26,386 nucleotides of DNA from a virus. The notes below the pieces were generated by a model. It was not told where the DNA came from, searched no databases, and saw only the letters and a list, made by a program, of their open reading frames with translations. Location of the stretch: positions 1 to 26,386 of the IMG/VR virus record IMGVR_UViG_3300044993_000171; one strand, given 5' to 3'. Below, one piece after another: positions 6,706 to 13,782 of the stretch. Positions within the stretch are counted from its first letter, which is position 1. Each line of letters opens with the position of its first letter. Made by a program: the position numbers and the translations under genes.

Positions 6706-6730
6706 GTGCGACTCCCTTCTGGAGTCGCAC
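6706..6730 (+). terminator. Strong stem-loop after the large terminase gene
   Basis: Seven bases after the terminase stop, GTGCGACTCC (6706-6715) pairs perfectly with GGAGTCGCAC (6721-6730) around a 5-base CTTCT loop. A weakly T-rich stretch (ATCATTTCT) follows, so it could be an intrinsic terminator or an mRNA-stabilising 3' hairpin. A canonical U-tract is missing. Confidence 0.55.
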
Positions 6731-6775
6731 TGCGATCATTTCTGTTAGCCAGCGCAATGGGTTAGAGGCTGTGTC

Positions 6776-6805
6776 TGTCCAACCGCGAGCGTGGTTTGTC
6801 CAACC
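6776..6805 (+). repeat. Direct repeat TGTCCAACC with 21-bp period
   Basis: TGTCCAACC occurs at 6776-6784 and again at 6797-6805, exactly 21 bases apart, which is two helical turns. Both are in the gap between terminase and the gpW-like gene and could be paired protein-binding sites on one DNA face. No function is known. Confidence 0.35.
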
Positions 6806-6851
6806 CTGCGTGCGCTCAAACGCCGGGCGGGCACCACAGGTAGAAATTTGC

Positions 6852-6867
6852 TTGCGCAAATGCGCAA
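6852..6867 (+). promoter_or_regulatory. Operator-like palindrome before the head operon
   Basis: TTGCGCAAATGCGCAA is a perfect inverted repeat of two 7-base half-sites (TTGCGCA and TGCGCAA) around AA. It lies in an AT-richer patch (6841-6870) of an otherwise very GC-rich gap, about 80 bases before the gpW-like start. This fits a dimeric repressor or activator site near a promoter for the head genes. I cannot assign clear -35/-10 boxes. The rest of 6700-6945 holds the hairpin and direct repeat listed separately and no convincing gene. Confidence 0.45.
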
Positions 6868-6945
6868 AATCTGGCAGGTTTCGCGGCAAGATCGGAGAGG
6901 CGCGTGCGGGAGACCGGCGCGCCTCCTGTCGTTTCCGGGGGGCTC

Positions 6946-7143
6946 ATGACGGATTTCACGATTGAGGAGCTCTCGGCGCTGCGCCGGGCGCTCGCTTCGG
7001 GCACGCTGGTGGTGCGGACAGGCGACCAGGAGGTGCGCTACGGCTCCTTCGAGGATCTGCGGGCGCGCCTCGCCTACATCGAGGCGCGCATGTCGATCAC
7101 GAATGCGCCGGTGACGCGCGGCGCTGCGTTCCGCCGGGTCTGA
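6946..7143 (+). CDS. gpW-like head-tail joining protein
   Basis: This 65-residue protein starts MTDFTIEELSALRRALASG and has the form of the gpW family, whose lambda member is 68 residues. These proteins have a short first helix, a two-stranded hairpin (LVVRTGDQEVRYGS at about 20-33) and a second helix (FEDLRARLAYIEARM). In lambda, gpW enters the portal after packaging and is needed for attachment of gpFII and the tail. The ATG at 6946 is preferred over an upstream in-frame start at 6904, because the extra residues are not family-like and GGGGGG precedes it. It lies directly before the lambda-type portal gene, the classical A-W-B order. Confidence 0.8.
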   Translation: MTDFTIEELSALRRALASGTLVVRTGDQEVRYGSFEDLRARLAYIEARMSITNAPVTRGAAFRRV

Positions 7144-7145
7144 TC

Positions 7146-8663
7146 GTGGCACCCCGTCGCGCGGCTGGACCGGTCCCGGGTCTTTGGGACCGGCTGGTGG
7201 CGGTCTTTGCTCCTCGGCGGTCCGGGCGGCGCCTGGCCGGCGCGGCTGCGCAGCGCGGCTATGATGCGGCGTCCCGCGGTCGCGGGACGGAGGGCTGGCG
7301 CGCGATCGGCGGCGGGAGCGCGGACGCGGAGATTGCGGCCGCAGGCGCCACGCTGCGCGAGCGGATGCGCGATCTGGTGCGCAACGATCCCCTGGCCGCA
7401 AAGGCGGTGCAGGTTCTGGTGTCGAACATCGTCGGCACCGGCATCCGGCCGCGGGCGGCGGGGCCTGACCCGGCGGCGAACCGCGCGGCCGACGCGGTGT
7501 GGCACGAATGGTCGCGCGTCGCGGATGCCGACGGGCACACGGACTTCCACGGGCTGACCCAGCTCGCGGTGCGCGAGATGATCGAGGGGGGCGAAGTCTT
7601 GGCGCGCCGCTTCCGGCGTTCGCTGACCGACCGTCTGCCGGTGCCGCTGCAGATCCAGCTTCTTGAGGCCGATCACCTCGACAGTGGGCGTTTCGACCAG
7701 CGGCCGGACGGCTCGCGGATCGTGCAGGGGATTGAATACGACAGCCTCGGGCGGCGGCGGGCCTACTGGCTGTTTCCGGACCATCCGGGCGACCCCTCGC
7801 CCATCTTCGGCCGCAGGTTCGAGTCGGTGCGGGTGGACGCCGCGTCTGTGGCGCATCTCTTCGAGCGGCAGCGGGTGCAGAACCGCGGCGTGCCCTGGGG
7901 CGTGCCGGCCATGCGGGCGCTGCGCGATCTCGGGGACTGGCACACCTCGGAGCTCACGCGCAAGAAGATCGAGGCGTCCATGGTGGCCTTCGTCTTCGGG
8001 GCGGACGACGAGCAACAGTCACTGGCGCCGGTGGTACTGGATGCTGAAGGCAAGAAGGTCGAGCAGTTCGAGCCTGGCCTGATCGGCTATGTCCGGCACG
8101 GGAAGGACGTCAAGTTCAACGCGCCGAACTCCACCTCGGGGATCTACGAGTGGAACCGGGTGCAGCAGCACATCATCGCGGCCGGGTTCCGCGTGCCCTA
8201 TGAGCTTCTGACCGGCGATCTTTCCCAGGTCAACTTCTCGTCCTCGCGGGTCGGTCTGTCGGAGTTCCGCCGGATGGTCGAGGCGGTGCAGTGGCACACG
8301 GTGATCCCGCAGTTCTGCGAGCCCATCTGGCGGTGGGTGATGGAGGTGGCGGCCACCATGGGCCGCATCCCTGACCCGAATATCCCCGCGGAGTGGGGAC
8401 CGCCCAGGTTCGAGAGCGTCAATCCGCTGCAGGACGTGCAGGCGGACATCCTGGAGGTGCGCGCCGGATTCGCCACGGTGCAGCAGATGATCGCCAAGCG
8501 CGGCTACGACCCGGAGGCCATTCTGCAGGAATGGTCGGCCTTCGCTGCGCTGTGGGATGCCGCGGGCCTTGTCTTCGACACCGACCCGCGGCGCGTGACC
8601 AAGGGCGGCCAGACGCAGCCGCTGCAATCCGGTGTCGACGAAGCCCCATCGCAGGACGGATGA
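7146..8663 (+). CDS. Phage portal protein, lambda gpB family
   Basis: This 505-residue protein forms the dodecameric ring through which DNA enters and leaves the capsid. Family features include ERMRDLVRNDPLAAKAVQVL followed by VSNIVGTGIRPRA near residues 75-105, the wing and stem region with VPLQIQLLEADHLDS, the block RRAYWLFPDHPGD, and the C-terminal crown with PYELLTGDLSQVNFSSSRVG and FRRMVEAVQW. The start is a GTG at 7146, 2 bases after the gpW stop. The protein is close in length to lambda gpB (533). Lambda gpB is trimmed during maturation, and the protease in the next gene could do the same here, but no cleavage site is evident. The stop is followed 4 bases later by the capsid gene. Confidence 0.94.
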   Translation: MAPRRAAGPVPGLWDRLVAVFAPRRSGRRLAGAAAQRGYDAASRGRGTEGWRAIGGGSADAEIAAAGATLRERMRDLVRNDPLAAKAVQVLVSNIVGTGIRPRAAGPDPAANRAADAVWHEWSRVADADGHTDFHGLTQLAVREMIEGGEVLARRFRRSLTDRLPVPLQIQLLEADHLDSGRFDQRPDGSRIVQGIEYDSLGRRRAYWLFPDHPGDPSPIFGRRFESVRVDAASVAHLFERQRVQNRGVPWGVPAMRALRDLGDWHTSELTRKKIEASMVAFVFGADDEQQSLAPVVLDAEGKKVEQFEPGLIGYVRHGKDVKFNAPNSTSGIYEWNRVQQHIIAAGFRVPYELLTGDLSQVNFSSSRVGLSEFRRMVEAVQWHTVIPQFCEPIWRWVMEVAATMGRIPDPNIPAEWGPPRFESVNPLQDVQADILEVRAGFATVQQMIAKRGYDPEAILQEWSAFAALWDAAGLVFDTDPRRVTKGGQTQPLQSGVDEAPSQDG

Positions 8664-8667
8664 AGTC

Positions 8668-10653
8668 ATGGACGAGACCACCCTTCTGATCCCGCCGCTT
8701 GTGCGGGCTGCCACCGCGTCGCTGCTCGATCGCGACGGCGAGCGCATTGTCGAGGTCGTCTGGACGACCGGCGCCACGGTGCAGAGGCGTCGGCGCGCCG
8801 GCTGGGACGAGGCCGAGGAATACGACGAGGAGCTTGTCGTCGCGCCGGGGTCCGTGCGCCTTGAGCGGATGCAGGCCGGGGTGCCGTTTCTTGACGGTCA
8901 TCGCGGCTGGTCGGTGGCTTCGGTGCTGGGCTCGGTCGAGCCGGGGTCTGTGCGGATCGAGGGTGGGCGCGGGATCGCCCGCGTGCGGCTGACGGATGCG
9001 CCGGACGCGCAGCCTGCGATCCAGCGCGTGCTGGAGAAACACGTCGCGATCTCGGTCGGCTACCGGGTGCATCGCTACGAGATCATCCGCCGCGAAGGGC
9101 AGCGGGAGCTCTGGCGTGCGGTCGACTGGGAGCCGCTCGAAATCTCGGCCGTGCCGATTCCGGCCGACGCTGGCGCGCACATCCGGGCGGACGAGATCCG
9201 AGATGCCGCGCCTAACAACTGCATCATCATCCGGGCCGAGGCGCCCGCCATCATTCAGGAAAGGAGTCCATCCATGTCTGACGACATCGTCGCCTCGGCT
9301 GCGGAGGCCGAGACCCGCGCCGTGCCGGTCACGGCGTCGCCGCCTGTGGCGGAAATCGACGCCGCGCGTGCGGAGGCCAATCGCACCGCTGCGGAGATTC
9401 TGCGCATCTGCGAGCGGCACGGGCTGCCGCATGGCTTCGCTTCTGAGTTGATCGAGCGCGGGGCGACGCTTGATCAGGCGCGCGCCGCGGTTCTCGACCG
9501 TCTGGCGCAGGACGACATGGTCGGGGCGCGGCGCGCGGAGCCGGCGCCGGCCGCGCCGCGTTCGACCGGAGCGTCGGATGCGGCCTATCGCGACGCCATG
9601 TCGGAAGCGCTGCTGCACCGCCATGCGCCCTCGGAATTTGCGCTGACGGATCGCGGGCGGGAGTTCCGCGGGCTGACGCTGATCGAGCTGGCGCGGCACA
9701 CGCTCGAACGGCGCGGCGTCTCGACCCGTGGCATGTCGAAGATGGAGGTGGCGACCGAGGCGCTCCTGGGCCGCGCCGGGCTGCACTCCACCAGCGATTT
9801 CCCCTTCATCCTCGCGAACGTGGCGAACAAGACGCTGCGGCGGGCCTACGAGTCGACGCCGCGGACCTTCACCGCCTGGGCGCGGCAGCGGACCATCGTC
9901 GACTTCAAGCCGGTGTCGGTCACGCAGCTCGGCGGCGCTCCCTCGCTGCTGGCGGTGCCGGAGTCGGGGGAATTCACCTACGGCACGATCGGCGAGGGTC
10001 GCGAGGTCTATGCGCTGCTCACCTACGGGCGGATCGTTGGCATCACGCGGCAGGTGCTGGTAAACGACGATCTCGACGCATTCACCCGCGTGCCGGCGGC
10101 CTACGGCGCGGCGGCTGCGGACCTCGAGTCGGATATTGTTTACTCGATCCTCACCGGAAACCCGCTCATGGCGGACGGGCAGCCGCTGTTCCACAGCTCG
10201 CACGGCAACCTCGGGACCGCCGCGGCGATCACCGAGGCGTCGCTGGCCGAGGCCTACCGGCTCTTCGGCGCCCAGCGCGGGCTGGACGGGCGGCAGATCA
10301 GCGTCCTGCCGCGCTTCATCATCACGCCGCCCGGCGCGCGGTCGGTGGAGGCGCGGAAGAACGTCACGGCGACCACGCCGGAGGCGGTGAGCGGCGTGAA
10401 CCCGTTCGCGAACCGTCTCGAGCCGATCGAGGAGGCGCGCCTGATCGCGGCCAGTGGTCCTGATCCGTGGTTCCTCGCGGCGGACCCGGCGCGGATCGAC
10501 ACGATCGAGTATGCCTATCTCGAAGGCCAGCAGGGCGTCTACACCGAGGTCCGCCAAGGCTTCGAGGTGGACGGGATCGAGATCAAGGCGCGGCATGACT
10601 TCGCCGCGAAGGCGATCGACTGGCGCGGCCTCTTCCGCAACGCCGGCGTGTGA
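8668..10653 (+). CDS. Fused prohead protease / major capsid protein
   Basis: A single 661-residue frame combines capsid maturation protease and major capsid protein. Residues 1 to about 195 are a prohead protease of the S78/HK97-like type, with the probable catalytic His78 in FLDGHRGW and Ser129 in VAISVGYRVH, followed by VDWEPLEISAVPIPAD. Residues from about 203 hold a charged helical stretch (AARAEANRTAAEILRICE) that resembles a scaffolding or delta domain, then an HK97-fold capsid protein (about 310-661: FPFILANVANKTLRRAYE, VYALLTYGRIVGITRQ, GNPLMADGQPLFHSSHGN). Protease-capsid fusions are known in Mu-like and related phages. The ATG at 8668 is preferred, 4 bases after the portal stop; an in-frame GTG at 8632 overlaps the portal. 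A strong internal start at 9274 would yield the capsid part alone. Confidence 0.92.
   Translation: MDETTLLIPPLVRAATASLLDRDGERIVEVVWTTGATVQRRRRAGWDEAEEYDEELVVAPGSVRLERMQAGVPFLDGHRGWSVASVLGSVEPGSVRIEGGRGIARVRLTDAPDAQPAIQRVLEKHVAISVGYRVHRYEIIRREGQRELWRAVDWEPLEISAVPIPADAGAHIRADEIRDAAPNNCIIIRAEAPAIIQERSPSMSDDIVASAAEAETRAVPVTASPPVAEIDAARAEANRTAAEILRICERHGLPHGFASELIERGATLDQARAAVLDRLAQDDMVGARRAEPAPAAPRSTGASDAAYRDAMSEALLHRHAPSEFALTDRGREFRGLTLIELARHTLERRGVSTRGMSKMEVATEALLGRAGLHSTSDFPFILANVANKTLRRAYESTPRTFTAWARQRTIVDFKPVSVTQLGGAPSLLAVPESGEFTYGTIGEGREVYALLTYGRIVGITRQVLVNDDLDAFTRVPAAYGAAAADLESDIVYSILTGNPLMADGQPLFHSSHGNLGTAAAITEASLAEAYRLFGAQRGLDGRQISVLPRFIITPPGARSVEARKNVTATTPEAVSGVNPFANRLEPIEEARLIAASGPDPWFLAADPARIDTIEYAYLEGQQGVYTEVRQGFEVDGIEIKARHDFAAKAIDWRGLFRNAGV
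9257..9276 (+). promoter_or_regulatory. Internal ribosome-binding site and start for stand-alone capsid protein
   Basis: AGGAAAGGAG at 9257-9266 lies 7 bases before an in-frame ATG at 9274-9276, giving a near-ideal Shine-Dalgarno arrangement inside the protease/capsid gene. Translation from here gives a 459-residue protein beginning MSDDIVASAAEAE, exactly the scaffold plus capsid part. It is one of the best ribosome-binding sites in the window. Confidence 0.75.
9274..10653 (+). CDS. Major capsid protein from internal in-frame start (nested)
   Basis: This is the nested product of the protease/capsid gene, 459 residues. It starts at the junction between the protease domain and the helical scaffold-like segment and contains the entire HK97-fold shell protein. 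Capsids need hundreds of shell subunits but few protease copies, so an internal start with a stronger ribosome-binding site would supply the excess. Lambda uses the same trick for the Nu3 scaffold inside the C protease gene. The product is inferred from the sequence signal. The alternative is that all capsid protein comes from proteolysis of the fusion. Confidence 0.65.
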   Translation: MSDDIVASAAEAETRAVPVTASPPVAEIDAARAEANRTAAEILRICERHGLPHGFASELIERGATLDQARAAVLDRLAQDDMVGARRAEPAPAAPRSTGASDAAYRDAMSEALLHRHAPSEFALTDRGREFRGLTLIELARHTLERRGVSTRGMSKMEVATEALLGRAGLHSTSDFPFILANVANKTLRRAYESTPRTFTAWARQRTIVDFKPVSVTQLGGAPSLLAVPESGEFTYGTIGEGREVYALLTYGRIVGITRQVLVNDDLDAFTRVPAAYGAAAADLESDIVYSILTGNPLMADGQPLFHSSHGNLGTAAAITEASLAEAYRLFGAQRGLDGRQISVLPRFIITPPGARSVEARKNVTATTPEAVSGVNPFANRLEPIEEARLIAASGPDPWFLAADPARIDTIEYAYLEGQQGVYTEVRQGFEVDGIEIKARHDFAAKAIDWRGLFRNAGV

Positions 10654-10700
10654 TCCTGAGCCTGCCATTGCTCGTCGCGCTGGTGTCGGCGCGGACGAGC

Positions 10701-10737
10701 GGCGGCCCGGTTGCTTTCCTCCCTCGGCCGGGCCGCC
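10701..10737 (+). terminator. Stem-loop after the capsid gene
   Basis: GGCGGCCCGG at 10701-10710 pairs perfectly with CCGGGCCGCC at 10728-10737 around a 17-base pyrimidine-rich loop, followed by TTGTCCTCC. It lies 47 bases after the capsid stop in the 117-base gap before the DUF2190 gene. It may act as a partial terminator or as a 3' stabiliser of capsid mRNA; there is no real U-tract. Confidence 0.45.
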
Positions 10738-10770
10738 TTGTCCTCCATCCTGCGATTTCGGAGACCCACA

Positions 10771-11112
10771 ATGAAAAACTTCGTCGCGCGCGGCGAGCGC
10801 ATCACCATCACCGCAACTTCTGCCATCACCTCGGGCTCTGGCGTGCTTGTCGGCAGCCTGTTCGGCGTCGCGGAAGGCGACATCGCGACTGGCGCGCAAG
10901 GTGTCATCGTCCTTGAAGGCATTTTCGATCTGCCGAAGGCGCCTTCGCAGGCCTGGACGGTCGGCCAGCTCATCTACTGGGACGCCGGCAACAGCCGTGC
11001 CACCAACGTGGCCGGGTCTAACAAGCTGATCGGCGTGGCGGCTGCCCCTGTCGGCGGCGGCGCGGGCGAGACCATCGGCCGGGTCCGGCTGAACGGGGCG
11101 GGCGTCAACTGA
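10771..11112 (+). CDS. DUF2190 family capsid accessory/decoration protein
   Basis: This 113-residue protein starts MKNFVARGERITITA and has the family's beta-rich layout. SAITSGSGVLVGSLFGVAE is followed by an alternation of short strands, with the conserved-looking blocks GVIVLEGIFDLPKA and VGQLIYWDAGNSRAT, ending in a VRLNG strand. DUF2190 proteins lie just after the capsid gene in many phages and are thought to be capsid cement or decoration proteins; older automatic names such as RecA-like are misleading. GGAG at 10760-10763 is 7 bases before the ATG. The gene ends with a TGATG overlap with the next start. Confidence 0.85.
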   Translation: MKNFVARGERITITATSAITSGSGVLVGSLFGVAEGDIATGAQGVIVLEGIFDLPKAPSQAWTVGQLIYWDAGNSRATNVAGSNKLIGVAAAPVGGGAGETIGRVRLNGAGVN

Positions 11113-11423
11113 TGACCGCCTTCGCCGGGGCGATTGCTGCGATCTTCTCGGATCGCAACATTGCGCGGGATGCGGTCTATATCGCCGACGGCGGCACGCC
11201 GGTGCCGGTGCGCGTGGTCGCCCGGCGTGCCGATGCCATCACCGACTTCGGCGAGGCCCGGCTCTGGTCCGACACGACCCGGATCGACTTGCGCGTCGCC
11301 GAGGTGCCTTCTCCGCGTCCCGGCGACCGGATTGAAATCGGGGGAGACGCCTTCCTGATCCAGGGCGAGCCGGTCCGTGACGTCCAGCGGCTTGTGTGGA
11401 CCGTGGACCTGCGCCCGGCGTGA
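11112..11423 (+). CDS. Head-tail connector, gpFII-like
   Basis: This 103-residue protein starts MTAFAGAIAAIFSDRNIARD. It resembles the phage attachment family of lambda gpFII (117 residues), with a short N-terminal helix, a beta-barrel with VPVRVVARRADA, and the loop block PRPGDRIEIGGDAFLIQGEPVRD, the form seen in head-completion proteins of lambdoid and Gifsy-type phages. gpFII docks on the gpW-bound portal and makes the tail-attachment surface. The order capsid, decoration, connector, tail completion supports this. Start and stop overlap both neighbours by a few bases. Confidence 0.72.
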   Translation: MTAFAGAIAAIFSDRNIARDAVYIADGGTPVPVRVVARRADAITDFGEARLWSDTTRIDLRVAEVPSPRPGDRIEIGGDAFLIQGEPVRDVQRLVWTVDLRPA

Positions 11424-11428
11424 TCAGG

Positions 11429-12049
11429 ATGAAGCTCAAGCTCGACATTCAGCCCGACATCGTCGCGATGATGGCGGCCGAAGTCGCGGCGGGCGAACGT
11501 GCGGTGACAACTGCCATGCGCGAGGCGGGCGCAGGCCTCAAATCCGCCTGGCGCGGTCAGATCACCGGCGCGGGTCTGGGTCAGCGGTTGGCCAACACGA
11601 TCCGCAGCCAGACTTTCCCGAGGTCGGGCGAGAGCCTCAACGCCGCGGCGCTGGTCTGGTCGAACGCCCCGGTCATTGTGGGCGCTCACGATGCCGGGCC
11701 GCTGATCCGGTCGCAGAACGGGTTCTGGCTGGCGATCCCGCTGCCAGCGGCGGGCAAATCGACCCGCGGCGGACGCATCACCCCCGGCGAATGGGAACGC
11801 CGCAGCGGCTTGCGGCTGCGGTTCGTCTACCGTCGTTCGGGGCCGAGCCTGCTGGTGGCGGAGGGGCGGCTGAGCAGCCGTGGTCTGGCCGTGGCGTCGC
11901 GGTCGAAGACCGGGCGCGGGCTGACCACCGTGCCGGTCTTCCTGCTCGTGCCGCAGGTCAGGCTGCGCAAGCGGCTGGACCTCGCGCGGGATGCGGACCG
12001 GGCGCTCGACAGCGTGCCGGGGCTGATCGTTGCGAACTGGAAGGACTGA
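11429..12049 (+). CDS. DUF6441 family tail-completion protein
   Basis: This protein has 206 residues from MKLKLDIQPDIVAMMAAE. I recognise it as the DUF6441-type protein found between connector and tail terminator in alphaproteobacterial phages. The visible pattern is an N-terminal helix with AAGERAVTTAMREAGAGLK and SAWRGQITGAGLG, then APVIVGAHDAGPLI, then the signature GFWLAIPLPAAG with ITPGEWERRSG, and near the end TVPVFLLVPQVRLRKRLD. By position it may do the work of lambda gpZ or HK97 gp10 in tail completion; this is inference. A GTG at 11420 overlaps the previous stop and could also start it; the ATG at 11429 is chosen because only AGG is available upstream of either and the N-terminus then looks cleaner. 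Confidence 0.7.
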   Translation: MKLKLDIQPDIVAMMAAEVAAGERAVTTAMREAGAGLKSAWRGQITGAGLGQRLANTIRSQTFPRSGESLNAAALVWSNAPVIVGAHDAGPLIRSQNGFWLAIPLPAAGKSTRGGRITPGEWERRSGLRLRFVYRRSGPSLLVAEGRLSSRGLAVASRSKTGRGLTTVPVFLLVPQVRLRKRLDLARDADRALDSVPGLIVANWKD

Positions 12050-12053
12050 CGCC

Positions 12054-12389
12054 GTGCCCCGCGAGCGACTGCCGGACCGCCGTCCCTCGGTCACCATCAC
12101 CCTCGACTGGAACGGCCACACCTTTGCGATCACGGCGGGCTACGCGCCGAACGGCCGGGTGCGCGAGGTTTTTGCGTCCGGACTTCGGGGTGGTTCCGAC
12201 ATGCAGCGGCTGGTGGAGGATGCCTGTGTGGTGATCTCGGTTGCGCTTCAGTTCGGCGCGCGTCCGGGTGATCTGCGGCGGTCGCTGGGCACTGTGCCGG
12301 ACCCACGGGATGAAAATGCGGTGTTTCCGGCCAGTGTGCTCGGGGTGATCCTTGCTGCCGTTGAACGGCTCGATGCGGACCCGTGGTGA
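12054..12389 (+). CDS. TSCPD-like protein (ribonucleotide reductase C-terminal family) in tail region
   Basis: This 111-residue protein with a GTG start begins RERLPDRRPSVTITLDW and continues with strands around GHTFAITAGYAPNG, REVFASGLRGGSDM and the helix LVEDACVVISVALQFGA. The form matches TSCPD domains, otherwise found at the C-terminus of B12-dependent ribonucleotide reductases and as short stand-alone phage proteins. The catalytic reductase domain is absent, and the Cys of the TSCPD motif is not in its usual place (the corresponding stretch reads GLRGGSD). Reductase activity is therefore not expected. It sits between the DUF6441 gene and the tail terminator, 3 bases from the latter, which suggests reuse in tail assembly. 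Assignment is from motif memory and needs a profile search. Confidence 0.6.
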   Translation: MPRERLPDRRPSVTITLDWNGHTFAITAGYAPNGRVREVFASGLRGGSDMQRLVEDACVVISVALQFGARPGDLRRSLGTVPDPRDENAVFPASVLGVILAAVERLDADPW

Positions 12390-12392
12390 GCG

Positions 12393-12812
12393 ATGCCGAC
12401 AACACGTGAAACCGCCCTTGCCGCCTTGCACGCGCTGCTCGGGACGCTGACCGCCACTGCCCTGCGCGGCGAGGTGCTGCCTGAGCGCGTCCCAAGCGCA
12501 GGCCTGCTGATCCTGCGCGATGGCGAGCCTGGCGAGCCGGAGGTGACGCTGTCGCCCTTGCGCTACCACTACCGGCACCGGGCGGAGATCGAGGCGGTGG
12601 TGCAGGGCACGGGGCGCGACGCAGCGTTCGACACCCTCTGCGCCGGCATCGCCGCGGCGCTTGCCGCCGACCGCACGCTGGGCGGCCGTTGCGACTGGAT
12701 CGAGGCGGAAGCGCCGCGCGCGGTCGATCTGGCCGTGGAGGGTGCCGCCAGCCTGAAGGCGGCCGTCATCCCTGTCATTCTGCACTACACGACAGCCGAC
12801 CCGCTTGGCTGA
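12393..12812 (+). CDS. Tail terminator-like protein
   Basis: This 139-residue protein is of the size and form of lambda gpU-type tail terminators, which cap the growing tail tube and later bind the head. It has an N-terminal helix (TTRETALAALHALLGTL), a beta region with LLILRDGEPGEPEVTLSPL and YHYRHRAEIEAVVQG, a helix RDAAFDTLCAGIAAAL, a further stretch RCDWIEAEAPRAVD, and a last strand AAVIPVILHYTT. The pattern of short helix, hairpin, long helix and final strand is typical. It lies directly before the tail tube gene as in most siphoviruses. Automatic pipelines sometimes call these acyl-CoA transferases, for which nothing is seen here. Confidence 0.75.
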   Translation: MPTTRETALAALHALLGTLTATALRGEVLPERVPSAGLLILRDGEPGEPEVTLSPLRYHYRHRAEIEAVVQGTGRDAAFDTLCAGIAAALAADRTLGGRCDWIEAEAPRAVDLAVEGAASLKAAVIPVILHYTTADPLG

Positions 12813-12836
12813 CGCACCTCACCAAAGGAGACCACT

Positions 12837-13775
12837 ATGGCACGAGCTCATGGGGCGCGAGCGCAGATGGCGCTTGCGTTCGAGACCGTCTACGGCACCG
12901 CGCCCGTCTCGGGCTATCGGCTGGTGCCCTTCGCCAGCACCACGCTGGGCGCGGAGCAGCCGCTCATCAACAGCGAGCTTCTGGGCTACGGGCGCGATCC
13001 GCTGGCCCCGATCAAGGACGCGGTCACCGCTGACGGCGATGTCGTGGTGCCGATCGACGTCGAGAACTTCGGCCTCTGGCTGAAGGCGGCCTTCGGCAAT
13101 CCCATCACAACGGGATCCGGGCCCTACACGCACGATTTCCGCTCCGGCGGCTGGGTGCTGCCCAGCATGGCCATCGAGACGGCGATGCCGGAGGTGCCGC
13201 GCTATGCGATGTACACGGGCTGCGTCTGCGACCAGCTGTCTTGGCAGATGCAGCGCTCGGGGCTCCTGACCGCGACGGCGCGGCTGGTGGCCCAGGGCGA
13301 GACCGTCGCCGGGACATCGGCTGCGGGCACGCCGACTTCGCTCGCGCTGCAGCGGTTCGGGCATTTCAATGGGGCGATCACGCGGAACGGCACGGCGCTG
13401 GGCAATGTCGTCTCGGCGGAGGTCACCTACTCGAACGGCATCGACCGGATCGAGACCATCCGCGCGGACGGCAGGATCGACGGTGCGGACCCCGGCATGG
13501 CCGCGCTGACCGGAAGGATCGAGGTGCGCTTCGCGGACACCACGCTCGTGACGCAGGCCATCAATGGCGATCCCTGCGAGCTCGAGTTCTCGTGGAGTCT
13601 CGGGACGGATGCGAGCCTCACCTTCACCGCGCATGCGGTCTATCTGCCGCGGCCGCGGATCGAGATTTCGGGGCCGCAAGGCATCCAGGCCACCTTCGAC
13701 TGGCAGGCTGCGAAGGCGGTGAGCCCCGCCCGCATGTGCACCGCTGTTCTCGTCAACGGTGTTGCGAGCTACTGA
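12837..13775 (+). CDS. Major tail tube protein
   Basis: This 312-residue protein forms the tube of the non-contractile tail. It starts MARAHGARAQMALAFETVYG with the family block YRLVPFASTTLGAEQPL and ELLGYGRDPLAPIKD at about 25-60, and continues with beta-rich sequence including VVVPIDVENFGLWLKAAFGN and WSLGTDASLTFTAHAVYLP. The C-terminus PRPRIEISGPQGIQATFDW is typical of alphaproteobacterial phage tail tube proteins. A strong ribosome-binding site, AAAGGAG at 12824-12830, lies 6 bases before the ATG, consistent with a highly expressed structural gene. It is followed by the tail chaperone pair. Confidence 0.88.
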   Translation: MARAHGARAQMALAFETVYGTAPVSGYRLVPFASTTLGAEQPLINSELLGYGRDPLAPIKDAVTADGDVVVPIDVENFGLWLKAAFGNPITTGSGPYTHDFRSGGWVLPSMAIETAMPEVPRYAMYTGCVCDQLSWQMQRSGLLTATARLVAQGETVAGTSAAGTPTSLALQRFGHFNGAITRNGTALGNVVSAEVTYSNGIDRIETIRADGRIDGADPGMAALTGRIEVRFADTTLVTQAINGDPCELEFSWSLGTDASLTFTAHAVYLPRPRIEISGPQGIQATFDWQAAKAVSPARMCTAVLVNGVASY

Positions 13776-13782
13776 GGACGGC

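Noticed and set aside
5559-6965. 468-codon + strand frame overlapping the terminase gene
   Set aside because: It is an alternative-frame shadow of the GpA terminase; the sequence is Gly/Arg/Ala-rich and runs into the hairpin-containing gap.
8419-10899. 826-codon open frame on the minus strand opposite the capsid gene
   Set aside because: Long antisense frames are expected opposite very GC-rich genes. The translation is Arg/Pro/Asp-rich without domains, and the + strand protease/capsid gene explains the region.
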